The notes beneath the pieces are model-generated. The model was given only the letters and a program-made list of their open reading frames with translations. It did not search any database and was not told where the DNA came from. A DNA stretch of 64,000 bases from a virus, in IMG/VR virus record IMGVR_UViG_3300026320_000001, positions 1 to 64,000 of that record, one strand, 5' to 3'. Positions 48,777 to 56,108 of this stretch are shown here, one piece after another (position 1 is the first letter of the stretch; each line of letters opens with the position of its first letter). Made by a program: the position numbers and the translations under genes.

Positions 48777-50249
48777 ATGAATTTAAAAAATGCTTTATCA
48801 AATGAATCAAATTGGACTCAAACAGAAAATGATGCTGATGCATTAAAATCAACTCAAAATAGTTTAGTTGATTTATTTGGTGTAATTGGTGCATTGCGTA
48901 CTCGTACTGGAGATGTAGAAAATCTTTTTATTAAGGCTTTTTATGAAAATAAATTGCTTGCAACAAAGATGTCTTTTTATGCTCGTAATGTTCGTGGTGG
49001 ACTTGGTGAACGTAGTGTTTCAAAAATTATTTGGAAATATTTAGCAAATAATTATTCGGATATTATGATTAAAAATATTAATATCATTCCTCTATTTGGG
49101 CGTTGGGATGATTTATATGAGTTTGTTGGTACTCCTGTGGAAAAATATATGTGGGAGTTGATTAGAAATCAATTGAAAGAAGACTTGGAAAATTTTACTT
49201 CGGGAAATTCAATTTCTTTGTTGGCAAAATGGATGAAAAGTATTAATGCTTCTTCAACTGAAACAAATCGTCTTGGAAAATTGACAGCAAAAAATTTAGG
49301 ATATTCAGAACAAGAATATCGTAAAATGTTAAAAACTTTGCGTGACCATATTAATATTGTTGAAAGTAAGATGTCAAATAATCAATGGTCAGAAATTGAC
49401 TATCGTTCTGTTCCTTCTAAGGCTATGATGAATTATCGTAAATCTTTTTCAAAACATGATTTGGAACGTTTTGGAAAATTTATTGAAAAAGTTGAAACAG
49501 GTGAAGAAAAAATTAATTCTTCAACTTTATATCCTTATGACATTTTTGAAAAAATGGGATTAGCAGAAAAATATGGTGGAAGAAGTCAAAGCTTTTATTT
49601 CACAAGTCCAGATAAAGTTTTAGAAGCACAATGGAAAGCATTGCCAAATTATTTTGTTGATGGTGATGTTTTGGTTATGGCTGATACATCTGGTTCAATG
49701 CAAGGTAGACCAATTGCAATTTCTCTTGGATTGGCTGTTTATTGTGCAGAACATAATAGTGGACAATTTAAAGATTCATTCATTACATTTTCAAGTCGTC
49801 CAAGTTTTGTCAAACTTGTTGGAAATACTTTGGCAGAAAAAATTCGTAATGTTCCAGCTATTGTAGAAAATACAAATATTGAATCTGCTTTTAATTTAGT
49901 TCTTAATGCGGCAAAAGAAAATAAGGTTTCATCTGAAGATATGCCAAAAGCGATTATCATTATATCAGATATGGAATTTGATAGATGTTCTGGTTATCGT
50001 ATGACATTTTATGATGCTATGAAATTGAAATTTGAAAATGCCGGACATAAAATTCCTGATATTTTATTTTGGAATGTAAATAGTCGCCAAAATGTATTTC
50101 ATGCATTTTCAGAATATAAGGGTGTTCAATTGGCAAGTGGTTCAAGTCCATCGGTTTTTTCAAGCATTATTAAAAATTTGGGCATGAATCCATATGAAGC
50201 AATGTTGAATGTTTTGAACGATGAAGTCTATAATGTGGTTGTAATTTGA
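48777..50249 (+). CDS. DUF2828 protein: TROVE/Ro60-like with vWA domain
   Basis: LVDLFGVIGALRTR, SFYARNVRGGLGERSV and PLFGRWDDLYEF form the helical N-terminal region. DVLVMADTSGSM (MIDAS DxSxS), FITFSSRP, IIIISDMEFDRCSG and LASGSSPSVFSSI form the vWA domain, in the DUF2828 family order. DUF2828 is a distant relative of the TROVE proteins such as Ro60, which bind Y RNAs and misfolded RNA. 490 aa is full length. ATG follows GAGGAGAAATAAA. Its place among tRNAs and small structured RNAs makes an RNA-chaperone role plausible by inference. Confidence 0.85.
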   Translation: MNLKNALSNESNWTQTENDADALKSTQNSLVDLFGVIGALRTRTGDVENLFIKAFYENKLLATKMSFYARNVRGGLGERSVSKIIWKYLANNYSDIMIKNINIIPLFGRWDDLYEFVGTPVEKYMWELIRNQLKEDLENFTSGNSISLLAKWMKSINASSTETNRLGKLTAKNLGYSEQEYRKMLKTLRDHINIVESKMSNNQWSEIDYRSVPSKAMMNYRKSFSKHDLERFGKFIEKVETGEEKINSSTLYPYDIFEKMGLAEKYGGRSQSFYFTSPDKVLEAQWKALPNYFVDGDVLVMADTSGSMQGRPIAISLGLAVYCAEHNSGQFKDSFITFSSRPSFVKLVGNTLAEKIRNVPAIVENTNIESAFNLVLNAAKENKVSSEDMPKAIIIISDMEFDRCSGYRMTFYDAMKLKFENAGHKIPDILFWNVNSRQNVFHAFSEYKGVQLASGSSPSVFSSIIKNLGMNPYEAMLNVLNDEVYNVVVI

Positions 50250-50252
50250 CCC

Positions 50253-50281
50253 TTGACAAACTCAAAATATTGTGGTAAAAT
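50253..50281 (+). promoter_or_regulatory. Sigma70-type promoter
   Basis: TTGACA, 17 bp, TAAAAT, with TGTGG before the -10. Precedes a structured non-coding stretch. Confidence 0.8.
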
Positions 50282-50283
50282 TG

Positions 50284-50452
50284 TTTTATAAGCTAGAGAC
50301 AGAAACAAGGTTAAATAACTGGCAATCAAAAAATCTCTCGCGGTTGGATGTCTCAAAAACATCCTACAGACTGTTTTCAAAATTCATAGCTACAGACCCC
50401 ATTGGGTAGGCTCAATGGCTAAACCAGAAAAGCGTAGAATGGCGACATAAAA
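50284..50452 (+). ncRNA. Candidate structured RNA, about 170 nt
   Basis: Starts at a promoter. TTTTAT (50284-50289) can pair with ATAAAA (50447-50452). Internal hairpins are GGATGT-CTCAAAA-ACATCC (a 7-nt, anticodon-like loop) at 50346-50364 and CCATTG/CAATGG (50399-50404/50413-50418). No open frame. Confidence 0.38.
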
Positions 50453-50467
50453 TTATAAGGATAAGAC

Positions 50468-50878
50468 ATGAGTTCTAATGAATATATGAATACCTATATG
50501 AAAAATAGGTATCAAAAAAGAAAATTATTTGCTCTTGAATATCTAGGCGGCAAATGTTCTAAATGTAATTCGGTAGAAAATTTACAATTTGACCACATTA
50601 ATAGAGATGAAAAGAATTTTACTTTGGCAGATGGAATGTTGTGGTCTGAAAAAAAATTTTTAGAAGAATTAAATAAATGTCAATTATTATGCGTGATTTG
50701 TCATCAAAAGAAAACTTTAATTGATTTAAATCAAAGTGATGGTAAAAATACTCATGGAACATTGACATCTTATAAATATTGTAAATGTGAATTATGTAAA
50801 AAAGCTAAATCTGATTATATGAAAGAATATAGAAAAACATATAAAAGAAAAAGCCGAAGAAAAAATATGGAATTGTAG
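50468..50878 (+). CDS. HNH endonuclease
   Basis: CSKCNSVENLQFDHINRD ... CQLLCVICHQ matches the HNH family with Cys pairs (about residues 35-85); a second CELC pair follows. 136 aa, likely a homing endonuclease with tRNA or DNA targets. Its last 10 nt, including the TAG stop, lie inside the tRNA-Lys gene. Confidence 0.87.
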   Translation: MSSNEYMNTYMKNRYQKRKLFALEYLGGKCSKCNSVENLQFDHINRDEKNFTLADGMLWSEKKFLEELNKCQLLCVICHQKKTLIDLNQSDGKNTHGTLTSYKYCKCELCKKAKSDYMKEYRKTYKRKSRRKNMEL

Positions 50879-50951
50879 TCAAGAGGTTAACGACACCAGA
50901 CTTTTAATCTGGCGCAGGAATGCTTCGTGAGTTCGAATCTCACCGATTCCA
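50869..50951 (+). tRNA. tRNA-Lys (anticodon TTT), long variable arm
   Basis: Acceptor GGAATTG/CGATTCC, anticodon arm CCAGA-CTTTTAA-TCTGG, T arm GTGAG-TTCGAAT-CTCAC. The variable region has 14 nt (CGCAGGAATGCTTC). The 5' acceptor strand overlaps the end of the HNH gene. Confidence 0.87.
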
Positions 50952-50992
50952 CTTGTAAGAGAAATTATAAAAATAAAAAGGAGAATTATAAT

Positions 50993-51499
50993 TTGAAGAT
51001 TTTGAAGAACTTTGTTTTAGGTGTTGTGTTGTTATTTTCTGTGATTGGCTATAATGTATATGCCGCTCCATTATTTCAACCTTCATTAGTTTTAGCTCAT
51101 CATGATATTGGAAATGGTTCTTGTCAAGAACAATATGTGAATGAAAATGCTGTTGGAAATGGTGAATGGTTTATTGGTGCTTGTCCCGATGTAACTCCAG
51201 TACCAACCGATACATCAACCGTTGTGCCAACCGATACAGATACTCCAGTCGTGACAGATACTCCAGTCGTGACAGATACTCCAGTCGTGACAGATACTCC
51301 AGTCGTGACAGATACTCCAGTCGTGACAGATACTCCAGTCGTGACAGAAATTGCAACTTTTATTGCAGACCATTCACCTCGTAAATATAAGTGTTGGGCG
51401 GCAAAATGGTTTGGATGGGGAAATGGCCCTCTTCCTGTTGATTGCAGATGGCCTGATAATATGCCACAAAGTCCAATTCATGATGGATGGAATGATTAA
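50993..51499 (+). CDS. Secreted protein with TPVVTD repeat linker
   Basis: TTG start with AAGGAGAATTATAA upstream. The signal peptide (Lys-Ile-Leu-Lys then a hydrophobic run, cleavage near VYA-AP) is followed by a domain with one Cys pair. A Thr/Pro/Val/Asp linker built of six near-identical 18-bp repeats then leads to a C-terminal Trp/Cys/Pro-rich region. 168 aa. Such linkers are common in secreted bacterial proteins. Function unknown; exported or virion-surface decoration possible. Confidence 0.7.
   Translation: MKILKNFVLGVVLLFSVIGYNVYAAPLFQPSLVLAHHDIGNGSCQEQYVNENAVGNGEWFIGACPDVTPVPTDTSTVVPTDTDTPVVTDTPVVTDTPVVTDTPVVTDTPVVTDTPVVTEIATFIADHSPRKYKCWAAKWFGWGNGPLPVDCRWPDNMPQSPIHDGWND
51241..51348 (+). 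repeat. Tandem 18-bp repeats, six copies
   Basis: The unit, gatactccagtcgtgaca or a rotation of it, codes for TPVVTD and lies within the secreted protein gene. Copies are identical or nearly so, suggesting recent slippage expansion. Confidence 0.85.
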
Positions 51500-51538
51500 A
51501 TAAAAAAAATACCTCTCGATGTACAGGTTAATCGAAAT

Positions 51539-51611
51539 GGGCGTGTAGTTTAACTGGGAAAACAGTTGGTTTGCAACCATCAGAGCGAGGATTCGACTTC
51601 CTCCATGTCCA
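51539..51611 (+). tRNA. tRNA-Ala (anticodon TGC)
   Basis: Acceptor GGGCGTG/CATGTCC, anticodon loop TTTGCAA, T arm GAGGA-TTCGACT-TCCTC. One T-T mismatch in the anticodon stem. Confidence 0.85.
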
Positions 51612-51617
51612 CTAATA

Positions 51618-51740
51618 GTCATAACTGGTTGTTTTCCAGATAAAACATTATGACGAAGCATATGTTTTTGGTTGAGATAGAGATATTTCAATACCATATG
51701 TAGGATAATAACAAAAAGACTGATAGGAGAGACTATCATT
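51618..51740 (+). other. Non-coding stretch with consecutive hairpins
   Basis: GTCATAA/TTATGAC enclosing CTGG-TTGTTTT-CCAG (about 51618-51655), then a long stem CATATG...CATATG enclosing GGT-TGAGATA/TATTTCA-ACC (about 51660-51702), then GATAG/CTATC. No frame; class not recognised. Confidence 0.4.
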
Positions 51741-51742
51741 AT

Positions 51743-51810
51743 AGTGGCGTACTGTGGATGAAATGAAATCTCCAAAATTTCTAGAGAGGGTTCGACTCCT
51801 TCCGCTACTG
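51743..51810 (+). tRNA. tRNA-Trp (anticodon CCA), short D arm
   Basis: Acceptor AGTGGCG/CGCTACT, anticodon arm GAAAT-CTCCAAA-ATTTC, T loop TTCGACT. Only 68 nt because the D arm is short. Confidence 0.82.
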
Positions 51811-51910
51811 CTAATATACAAAAATAACATAGTTGAATTTTTAGGTATCACTTCATTTCGACAAAGATTTATGTATATAATAAAAGATATTCTTGATATG
51901 AATATCTTAT

Positions 51911-51996
51911 GTGTTGGCGGCAAAGATGGTGGGTTGCGGCGGACTGTAAATCCGTTTACCGTAAGGTACTTGATGGTTCGAGTCCATCTCAACACA
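51911..51996 (+). tRNA. tRNA-Tyr (anticodon GTA)
   Basis: Acceptor GTGTTGG/TCAACAC, anticodon loop CTGTAAA, long variable arm (normal for bacterial Tyr), T arm GATGG-TTCGAGT-CCATC. Confidence 0.9.
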
Positions 51997-52011
51997 CAAA
52001 ATTTACTATTG

Positions 52012-52118
52012 ACCGAGTGAATAGGTGCAATAAGTCTGGTATCATTCAATGGATTTATATTCTAAATGCGAATGATGATATTGTTGAATCGTGGACATGG
52101 GTTAAATTCCCATATAGT
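52012..52118 (+). other. Non-coding or remnant stretch with tRNA-like T arm
   Basis: Contains ATCATTC/GAATGAT hairpin and ATGGG-TTAAATT-CCCAT, which looks like a T arm, but no clear acceptor or anticodon arm. One frame reads a peptide-like tail of about 40 codons (ending at 52139); not called as a gene. Confidence 0.3.
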
Positions 52119-52128
52119 ATTTTTTATA

Positions 52129-52202
52129 TAGGCAAGTAGCTCAGTGGTAGAGCGTCCGTCTGATACGCGGAGGGTCAAAAGTTCAATTCTTTTTTTGCCT
52201 AC
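52129..52202 (+). tRNA. tRNA-Ile (anticodon GAT)
   Basis: Acceptor TAGGCAA/TTGCCTA, D stem GCTC/GAGC, anticodon arm TCCGT-CTGATAC-GCGGA, T loop TTCAATT. Confidence 0.92.
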
Positions 52203-52239
52203 AAATTATAAATAAAATATTTGTTTTATTTATTTTTAT

Positions 52240-52313
52240 GGTTTATTAGCTCAATCGGATAGAGCAATACATTGTCAATGTATAGGTTGCGGATTCGAGT
52301 TCCGCATAGACCG
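52240..52313 (+). tRNA. tRNA-Asp (anticodon GTC), CCA follows
   Basis: Acceptor GGTTTAT/ATAGACC, anticodon arm ATACA-TTGTCAA-TGTAT, T arm GCGGA-TTCGAGT-TCCGC. Discriminator G then CCA (52314-52316). Confidence 0.92.
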
Positions 52314-52323
52314 CCAATATATC

Positions 52324-52455
52324 TGTTCAGACTCTAGAGTAGTAGAAATCTTTTGAAGGTGATGGGCGTGTGGTTAGGGATTGCTGGACACGGATTGATT
52401 TTGAACTTAGCTACTGGACATGATTCATGGAACATAGAGACTAACATGAATCAAA
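52324..52455 (+). ncRNA. Candidate structured RNA between tRNA-Asp and tRNA-His
   Basis: GTTCA/TGAAC, AGTAG/CTACT, CGTGT/ACACG and an 8-bp hairpin GATTCATG/CATGAATC are within 130 nt without an open frame. Some pairings interleave (possible pseudoknot). No class recognised. Confidence 0.35.
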
Positions 52456-52468
52456 ATAATTTTCATAT

Positions 52469-52551
52469 GTTGAATGTGGCAGACTGGTAATGCGCCTGAC
52501 TGTGAATCAGGGTGTGAAAACACGATGAGGATTCGATTTCCTCCATTCAAC
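52469..52551 (+). tRNA. tRNA-His (anticodon GTG) with encoded G-1 and long variable arm
   Basis: The 8-bp acceptor GTTGAATG/CATTCAAC includes the G-1:C73 pair typical of tRNA-His. Anticodon arm CCTGA-CTGTGAA-TCAGG, T arm GAGGA-TTCGATT-TCCTC. A 15-nt variable arm forms a GTGT-GAAA-ACAC hairpin, unusual for His. Confidence 0.88.
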
Positions 52552-52570
52552 CAAATAGGAGTAAAATATT

Positions 52571-53065
52571 TTGGAAAGATTTTGGTCAAAAGTAGATATT
52601 AAAAATAAAAATGATTGTTGGAATTGGATTGGTGCAATTGATACAAATGGTTATGGTGCTTTCAAATATATGGGAAAGAAAATTAATTCTCATAGATTTG
52701 CATGGTTTTTAGAAAATGATTATTTTTCAGAAATAAATATTTGTCATATTTGTGATAATAGATTATGTTGCAATCCAAATCATTTATTTGAAGGAACTGG
52801 AAAAGATAATATGCAAGATGCAAAAAATAAAAATAGATTAGCAACAAGTAAAAATAAAAAACATGGATTTTTTATTCATCCTGAAAAAGTTGCAAGAGGA
52901 GAAAATTCTGGAAAACATATCCTAACTAATGAAAATGTTATAAAAATAAAATTTTTATTAAAAAATACAAACTATAAACACAAAGAAATTGGTAAAATAT
53001 TTGGTGTTGCAAGAAGTACAATAAGTTGTATTGCAATCAATAGGAATTGGAAATCCATTAAATAA
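52571..53065 (+). CDS. HNH endonuclease with C-terminal HTH
   Basis: TTG start with AGGAG 9 nt upstream. CWNWIGAIDTNGYGAFKYMG ... SHRFAW ... ICHICDNRLCCNPNHLFEGT is the HNH_3-type domain (residues 16-85). KHKEIGKIFGVARSTISCI near the end is a helix-turn-helix as in homing endonucleases. 164 aa. It sits between tRNA-His and tRNA-Arg, so it may target the tRNA region. Confidence 0.9.
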   Translation: MERFWSKVDIKNKNDCWNWIGAIDTNGYGAFKYMGKKINSHRFAWFLENDYFSEINICHICDNRLCCNPNHLFEGTGKDNMQDAKNKNRLATSKNKKHGFFIHPEKVARGENSGKHILTNENVIKIKFLLKNTNYKHKEIGKIFGVARSTISCIAINRNWKSIK

Positions 53066-53074
53066 TTTAATTAT

Positions 53075-53148
53075 GCGTTGGTAGCTCAATTGGATGGAGC
53101 AAAGAGTTTCTACCTCTTAGGTTGCGGGTTCAAATCCTGCCCAACGCA
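53075..53148 (+). tRNA. tRNA-Arg (anticodon TCT)
   Basis: Acceptor GCGTTGG/CCAACGC, D stem GCTC/GAGC, anticodon arm AAGAG-TTTCTAC-CTCTT, T arm GCGGG-TTCAAAT-CCTGC. Confidence 0.92.
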
Positions 53149-53150
53149 CA

Positions 53151-53209
53151 TTCGGACGGATTAAGAGCTAGACTTACAATTCTAGTAAAATTCCAGATGT
53201 ATATCCGAG
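53151..53209 (+). other. Short tRNA-like hairpin element
   Basis: TTCGGA/TCCGAG terminal pairing (one G-T) encloses CTAGA-CTTACAAT-TCTAG, an anticodon-arm-like hairpin with an 8-nt loop. There is no T arm. 59 nt, similar in size to elements A-C. Confidence 0.35.
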
Positions 53210-53225
53210 TCTGGTAAAATAAAAT

Positions 53226-53297
53226 CAGGAATTGGTGTAGCGGTTGCATGGCTATTTTGGAAATAGGCGGTGGAAGGTTCAACTCCTTCATTCTTGA
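53226..53297 (+). tRNA. tRNA-Pro (anticodon TGG)
   Basis: Acceptor CAGGAAT/ATTCTTG, anticodon loop TTTGGAA, T arm GAAGG-TTCAACT-CCTTC. Confidence 0.85.
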
Positions 53298-53310
53298 CTG
53301 TAATAAATAT

Positions 53311-53383
53311 AACCTCTTCGTATAATGGTTTATTATGTGTGGCTTTGAACCACAAGATAGTTGTTCGATTCAATTAGAGGTTG
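53311..53383 (+). tRNA. tRNA-Gln (anticodon TTG)
   Basis: Acceptor AACCTCT/AGAGGTT, anticodon arm TGTGG-CTTTGAA-CCACA, T loop TTCGATT. Last tRNA of the region. Confidence 0.9.
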
Positions 53384-53417
53384 CTATTAATAAAAATTCA
53401 CATGGAGATTAAATAAA

Positions 53418-54113
53418 TTGCAAATAGATATATTGGATAAGGGATTTGTAAAACTGATTGATAATATGGGGAATGATTTAAGTGTGGTAAATGCCGCACG
53501 AGTTAGTTTAAATAGAAATTCAGAAACATTTCAAGACCAAGATGAAAAATTAATTAAATATTTATTAACCAAGAAACACACGAGTCCATTTGAGCATGTT
53601 GTTTTCACTTTTTTAGTTAAGACCCCTCTTTTTATTCGCTCTCAATGGATGCGTCATCGGATGTGGTCTTATAATGAAATTTCAAGACGTTATACATCTG
53701 AAAATATAGATTTTTATATTCCAGAATCTTTTAGAAAACAGGCTGATAACAATAGACAAGCAAGTATAGATGAAGAAATAGATAATATAAATATTCGTGA
53801 TGGATTTATTTCACATTCAAAATCAGTAAAAAATCACATATCAGATACATCAATATATTTATTTGAAAGTTATAAAAACCTTATTGAACAAGGTGTTTCT
53901 CGTGAACAAGCCAGAATGATATTGCCACAAAATATGTATACAAGTTTTTATGGTACTGTTGATTTATGGAATCTTTTACACTTTTTAGAATTAAGAAATG
54001 ATTCTCATGCACAATATGAAATGAGATTGTATGCACAGGCAATAGAAAAAATTGTTGAATCAATTGTTCCTTCAACCATAAAAATATGGAAAAAATTAAA
54101 ATTAACTCAGTAA
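53418..54113 (+). CDS. thyX: FAD-dependent thymidylate synthase
   Basis: RHRMWSYNEISRRY (residues 79-92) is the ThyX signature, supported by HTSPFEH (54-60) and ILPQNMYTSFYGTVDLWN with LHFLELR near the end. It makes dTMP from dUMP using FAD and methylenetetrahydrofolate. 231 aa is full length. TTG start with TGGAGATTAAATAAA upstream. First gene of the replication group that follows the tRNA region. Confidence 0.95.
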   Translation: MQIDILDKGFVKLIDNMGNDLSVVNAARVSLNRNSETFQDQDEKLIKYLLTKKHTSPFEHVVFTFLVKTPLFIRSQWMRHRMWSYNEISRRYTSENIDFYIPESFRKQADNNRQASIDEEIDNINIRDGFISHSKSVKNHISDTSIYLFESYKNLIEQGVSREQARMILPQNMYTSFYGTVDLWNLLHFLELRNDSHAQYEMRLYAQAIEKIVESIVPSTIKIWKKLKLTQ

Positions 54114-54194
54114 TTTTAAGCTGATTAATGAATTTATTAACCCTAATTTATTTAAAAAAATAGAATGGAGAGAGGACTATAGAGATAGGTTAAA

Positions 54195-54722
54195 ATGAAA
54201 AATAAATGTATTGTGATACTCCGGGGGAACTCAGAAGGAAAAAACAAATTTCAAGAAATTGTTAAAAAAAGATATTGGATTTGGAATATATCTCCATCAA
54301 ATTTAGGTGGGGAAGTTGCAAGACTTTTAGGTTGGGATGGAAATCGTGATACTCAATTCAATATATTTATAGATAAATTATTAGATTTAGGTGATAATTA
54401 TTTTGATTTTAGATATTGGTATATATCTAATTATAAAAATAAATTATTGGAATCTGATAAGGCTGAAAAGAATAATATGACTGGTGATTTGATGGTTATT
54501 CATGGGGCTGATGACTTTTTATCAAAAAGACTTCAGGATGATTATAATATATTTGAATTCACTCTCAACAAAACAAAGCAAAATGATTCTGGAATTAATG
54601 GATTTATGTTTTGTTATAATGATGAAGATTTTGAAGAACAAATTTTTAAGAGAATAGAAGAATTAAGTTTTATAGAAAATAAAATAGAAACACAAGGAGA
54701 AAATATAGATGTCACAGTTTAA
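54195..54722 (+). CDS. Hypothetical protein, 175 aa (possibly kinase-like)
   Basis: VILRGNSEGKNKFQEI near the start is reminiscent of a degenerate P-loop (nucleotide kinase) but lacks the GK[S/T]. Later, SNLGGEVARLLGWDGNRD recalls phage dNMP kinases. Not a firm assignment. Overlaps the Sak4-like gene by 14 nt. Confidence 0.55.
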   Translation: MKNKCIVILRGNSEGKNKFQEIVKKRYWIWNISPSNLGGEVARLLGWDGNRDTQFNIFIDKLLDLGDNYFDFRYWYISNYKNKLLESDKAEKNNMTGDLMVIHGADDFLSKRLQDDYNIFEFTLNKTKQNDSGINGFMFCYNDEDFEEQIFKRIEELSFIENKIETQGENIDVTV

Positions 54723-55632
54723 TATCGCACAAGCTAAACGAGAACTAATTTGGACTAAACTTGCTCTTATGGGAGCATCTGGAAGTGGTAAAACTTTTTC
54801 ATCACTTAGACTTGCAAGCGGTATGTTAGAATCACTGGTTGCATTAGGTCAAGGTAAAAATGGAAAAATTCTTTTGGCTAATACAGAAGCATCTCGTGGA
54901 CGTTATTATGCCAATGAATTTCAATATGATATTATTGATATTGGTTCACCTCATAATCCAGAAAAATATGTTGAACTTGTAGATTATGTTGTTGAAAATG
55001 ATTATCCTATTTTAATTATTGATAGTACAAGTCATGAATGGGAAGGAAAGGGTGGTTGTTTAGAATTACATCAACAAGCTGGTGGAACATTTCAATCATG
55101 GGCAAAAGTTACTCCTCGCCATGATAAATTTATTCAAGCAATTGCAGATAGTCCAATTCATTTAATTGCTACTATGCGCGGTAAAGACCAATATGAAATT
55201 GAAAAGAATGAAACCGGCAAAAATAATGTAAAGAAATTAGGTGTTGGAGCGCAACAAAGAAACGGTTTTGAATATGAATTTACTGCAACATTTAGTATTG
55301 ATAAGTCTGTTGCAACAGTTCAAAAAGATAATACACATATTTTTCAAGATTCAAGTGGAGAAATTCTTTCTGAAAAATTTGGCAAAGATATTATCAAGTG
55401 GGCAAATAGTGGAGAGGGTTATACTCCTCCAGTAAGAGTTTCTGAAAAAAGTATTGATAGTTCTGATAAAACAGAAGTAATGAAAATGATTAAAGAAAAA
55501 GGTGGAGCAAAAAATAAGCCACTTGTAGAATTAATTAAGAAATATGAACCATCTGGAAATCCAAATAAAATTACAGATACATCAGCATTTACACAATTAA
55601 AAATCGAATTAGAATCAATTCAATCAATTTAA
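54709..55632 (+). CDS. Sak4-like RecA-type ATPase
   Basis: Walker A GASGSGKT (22-29), Walker B PILIIDS (about 103-109), and HLIATMRGK. The domain layout matches phage AAA ATPases of the Sak4 type, single-strand annealing/strand-exchange helpers. 307 aa; a C-terminal lysine-rich tail follows. Located between the ThyX and SSB-like genes. Confidence 0.8.
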   Translation: MSQFNIAQAKRELIWTKLALMGASGSGKTFSSLRLASGMLESLVALGQGKNGKILLANTEASRGRYYANEFQYDIIDIGSPHNPEKYVELVDYVVENDYPILIIDSTSHEWEGKGGCLELHQQAGGTFQSWAKVTPRHDKFIQAIADSPIHLIATMRGKDQYEIEKNETGKNNVKKLGVGAQQRNGFEYEFTATFSIDKSVATVQKDNTHIFQDSSGEILSEKFGKDIIKWANSGEGYTPPVRVSEKSIDSSDKTEVMKMIKEKGGAKNKPLVELIKKYEPSGNPNKITDTSAFTQLKIELESIQSI

Positions 55633-55655
55633 TTTATAACTAGGAGAAAATAAAA

Positions 55656-56087
55656 ATGTGGATTAAAGACCAAACTATTAGGGTAATTGTAACAAGTGCA
55701 GTTGATAAAGGCAAATATGGAGAATTGCGTTTTGTAGATTCTCGAAAAGTAAAAGCAACCGGACTTTATGTAAAATCATATTTTTCTTTTTGGACAGTTG
55801 CAGGAACAGCTTATCAAACTTTTCCAACTTTAGTAAGAGCAATTGAAAATTCTGGAACATTTGAAGGTTCAGATAGAAAAAAGGGTGTTCAAATTATTAT
55901 TAAGGCATTTTCAATCGGTCAAGAAAAATATACTGACAAAGAAGGAAATGAAATATTTTCAAAACAACCTCGTTTCACTGTTTGGGATTGGGATTTTGTA
56001 GAATCTTCTAATAAAGATATGGATACTCCTTCAACTGTTGAAACACCTTTCGACAAAGAACCAGAAATTGAATGGCCTGAAGAATAA
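55656..56087 (+). CDS. SSB-like protein
   Basis: 143 aa beta-rich N-terminal domain (KDQTIRVIVTSAVDKGKYGE ... FTVWDWDFVES) and an acidic tail (EPEIEWPEE), the usual layout of a single-stranded DNA-binding protein. Its neighbours (Sak4-like, primase-helicase) support this. No family motif is decisive. Confidence 0.55.
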   Translation: MWIKDQTIRVIVTSAVDKGKYGELRFVDSRKVKATGLYVKSYFSFWTVAGTAYQTFPTLVRAIENSGTFEGSDRKKGVQIIIKAFSIGQEKYTDKEGNEIFSKQPRFTVWDWDFVESSNKDMDTPSTVETPFDKEPEIEWPEE

Positions 56088-56101
56088 AATATACATTTTA
56101 T
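56084..56101 (+). repeat. Intercistronic mini-hairpin
   Basis: ATAAAA, 6-nt loop, TTTTAT; overlaps the stop codon of the SSB-like gene. Confidence 0.5.
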
Positions 56102-56108
56102 TAATAAA

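Noticed and set aside
51171-51384. Frames in other registers of the 18-bp repeat (Arg/Tyr/Ser/Asp or Leu repeats)
   Set aside because: They exist because 18 is divisible by 3; the secreted-protein frame has a signal peptide and ribosome site.
51648-52049. Long frame on the minus strand
   Set aside because: It crosses tRNA-Trp and tRNA-Tyr genes in antisense, so it is a by-product of the tRNA sequences.
51909-52139. 76-codon frame across tRNA-Tyr
   Set aside because: Its first part is the tRNA gene; the last 40 codons look somewhat protein-like but have no good start.
54121-54198. 25-codon peptide-like frame ending at the 54195 start
   Set aside because: It reads plausibly (FKKIEWRED) but has only a CTG start and no ribosome site; it may be a remnant.
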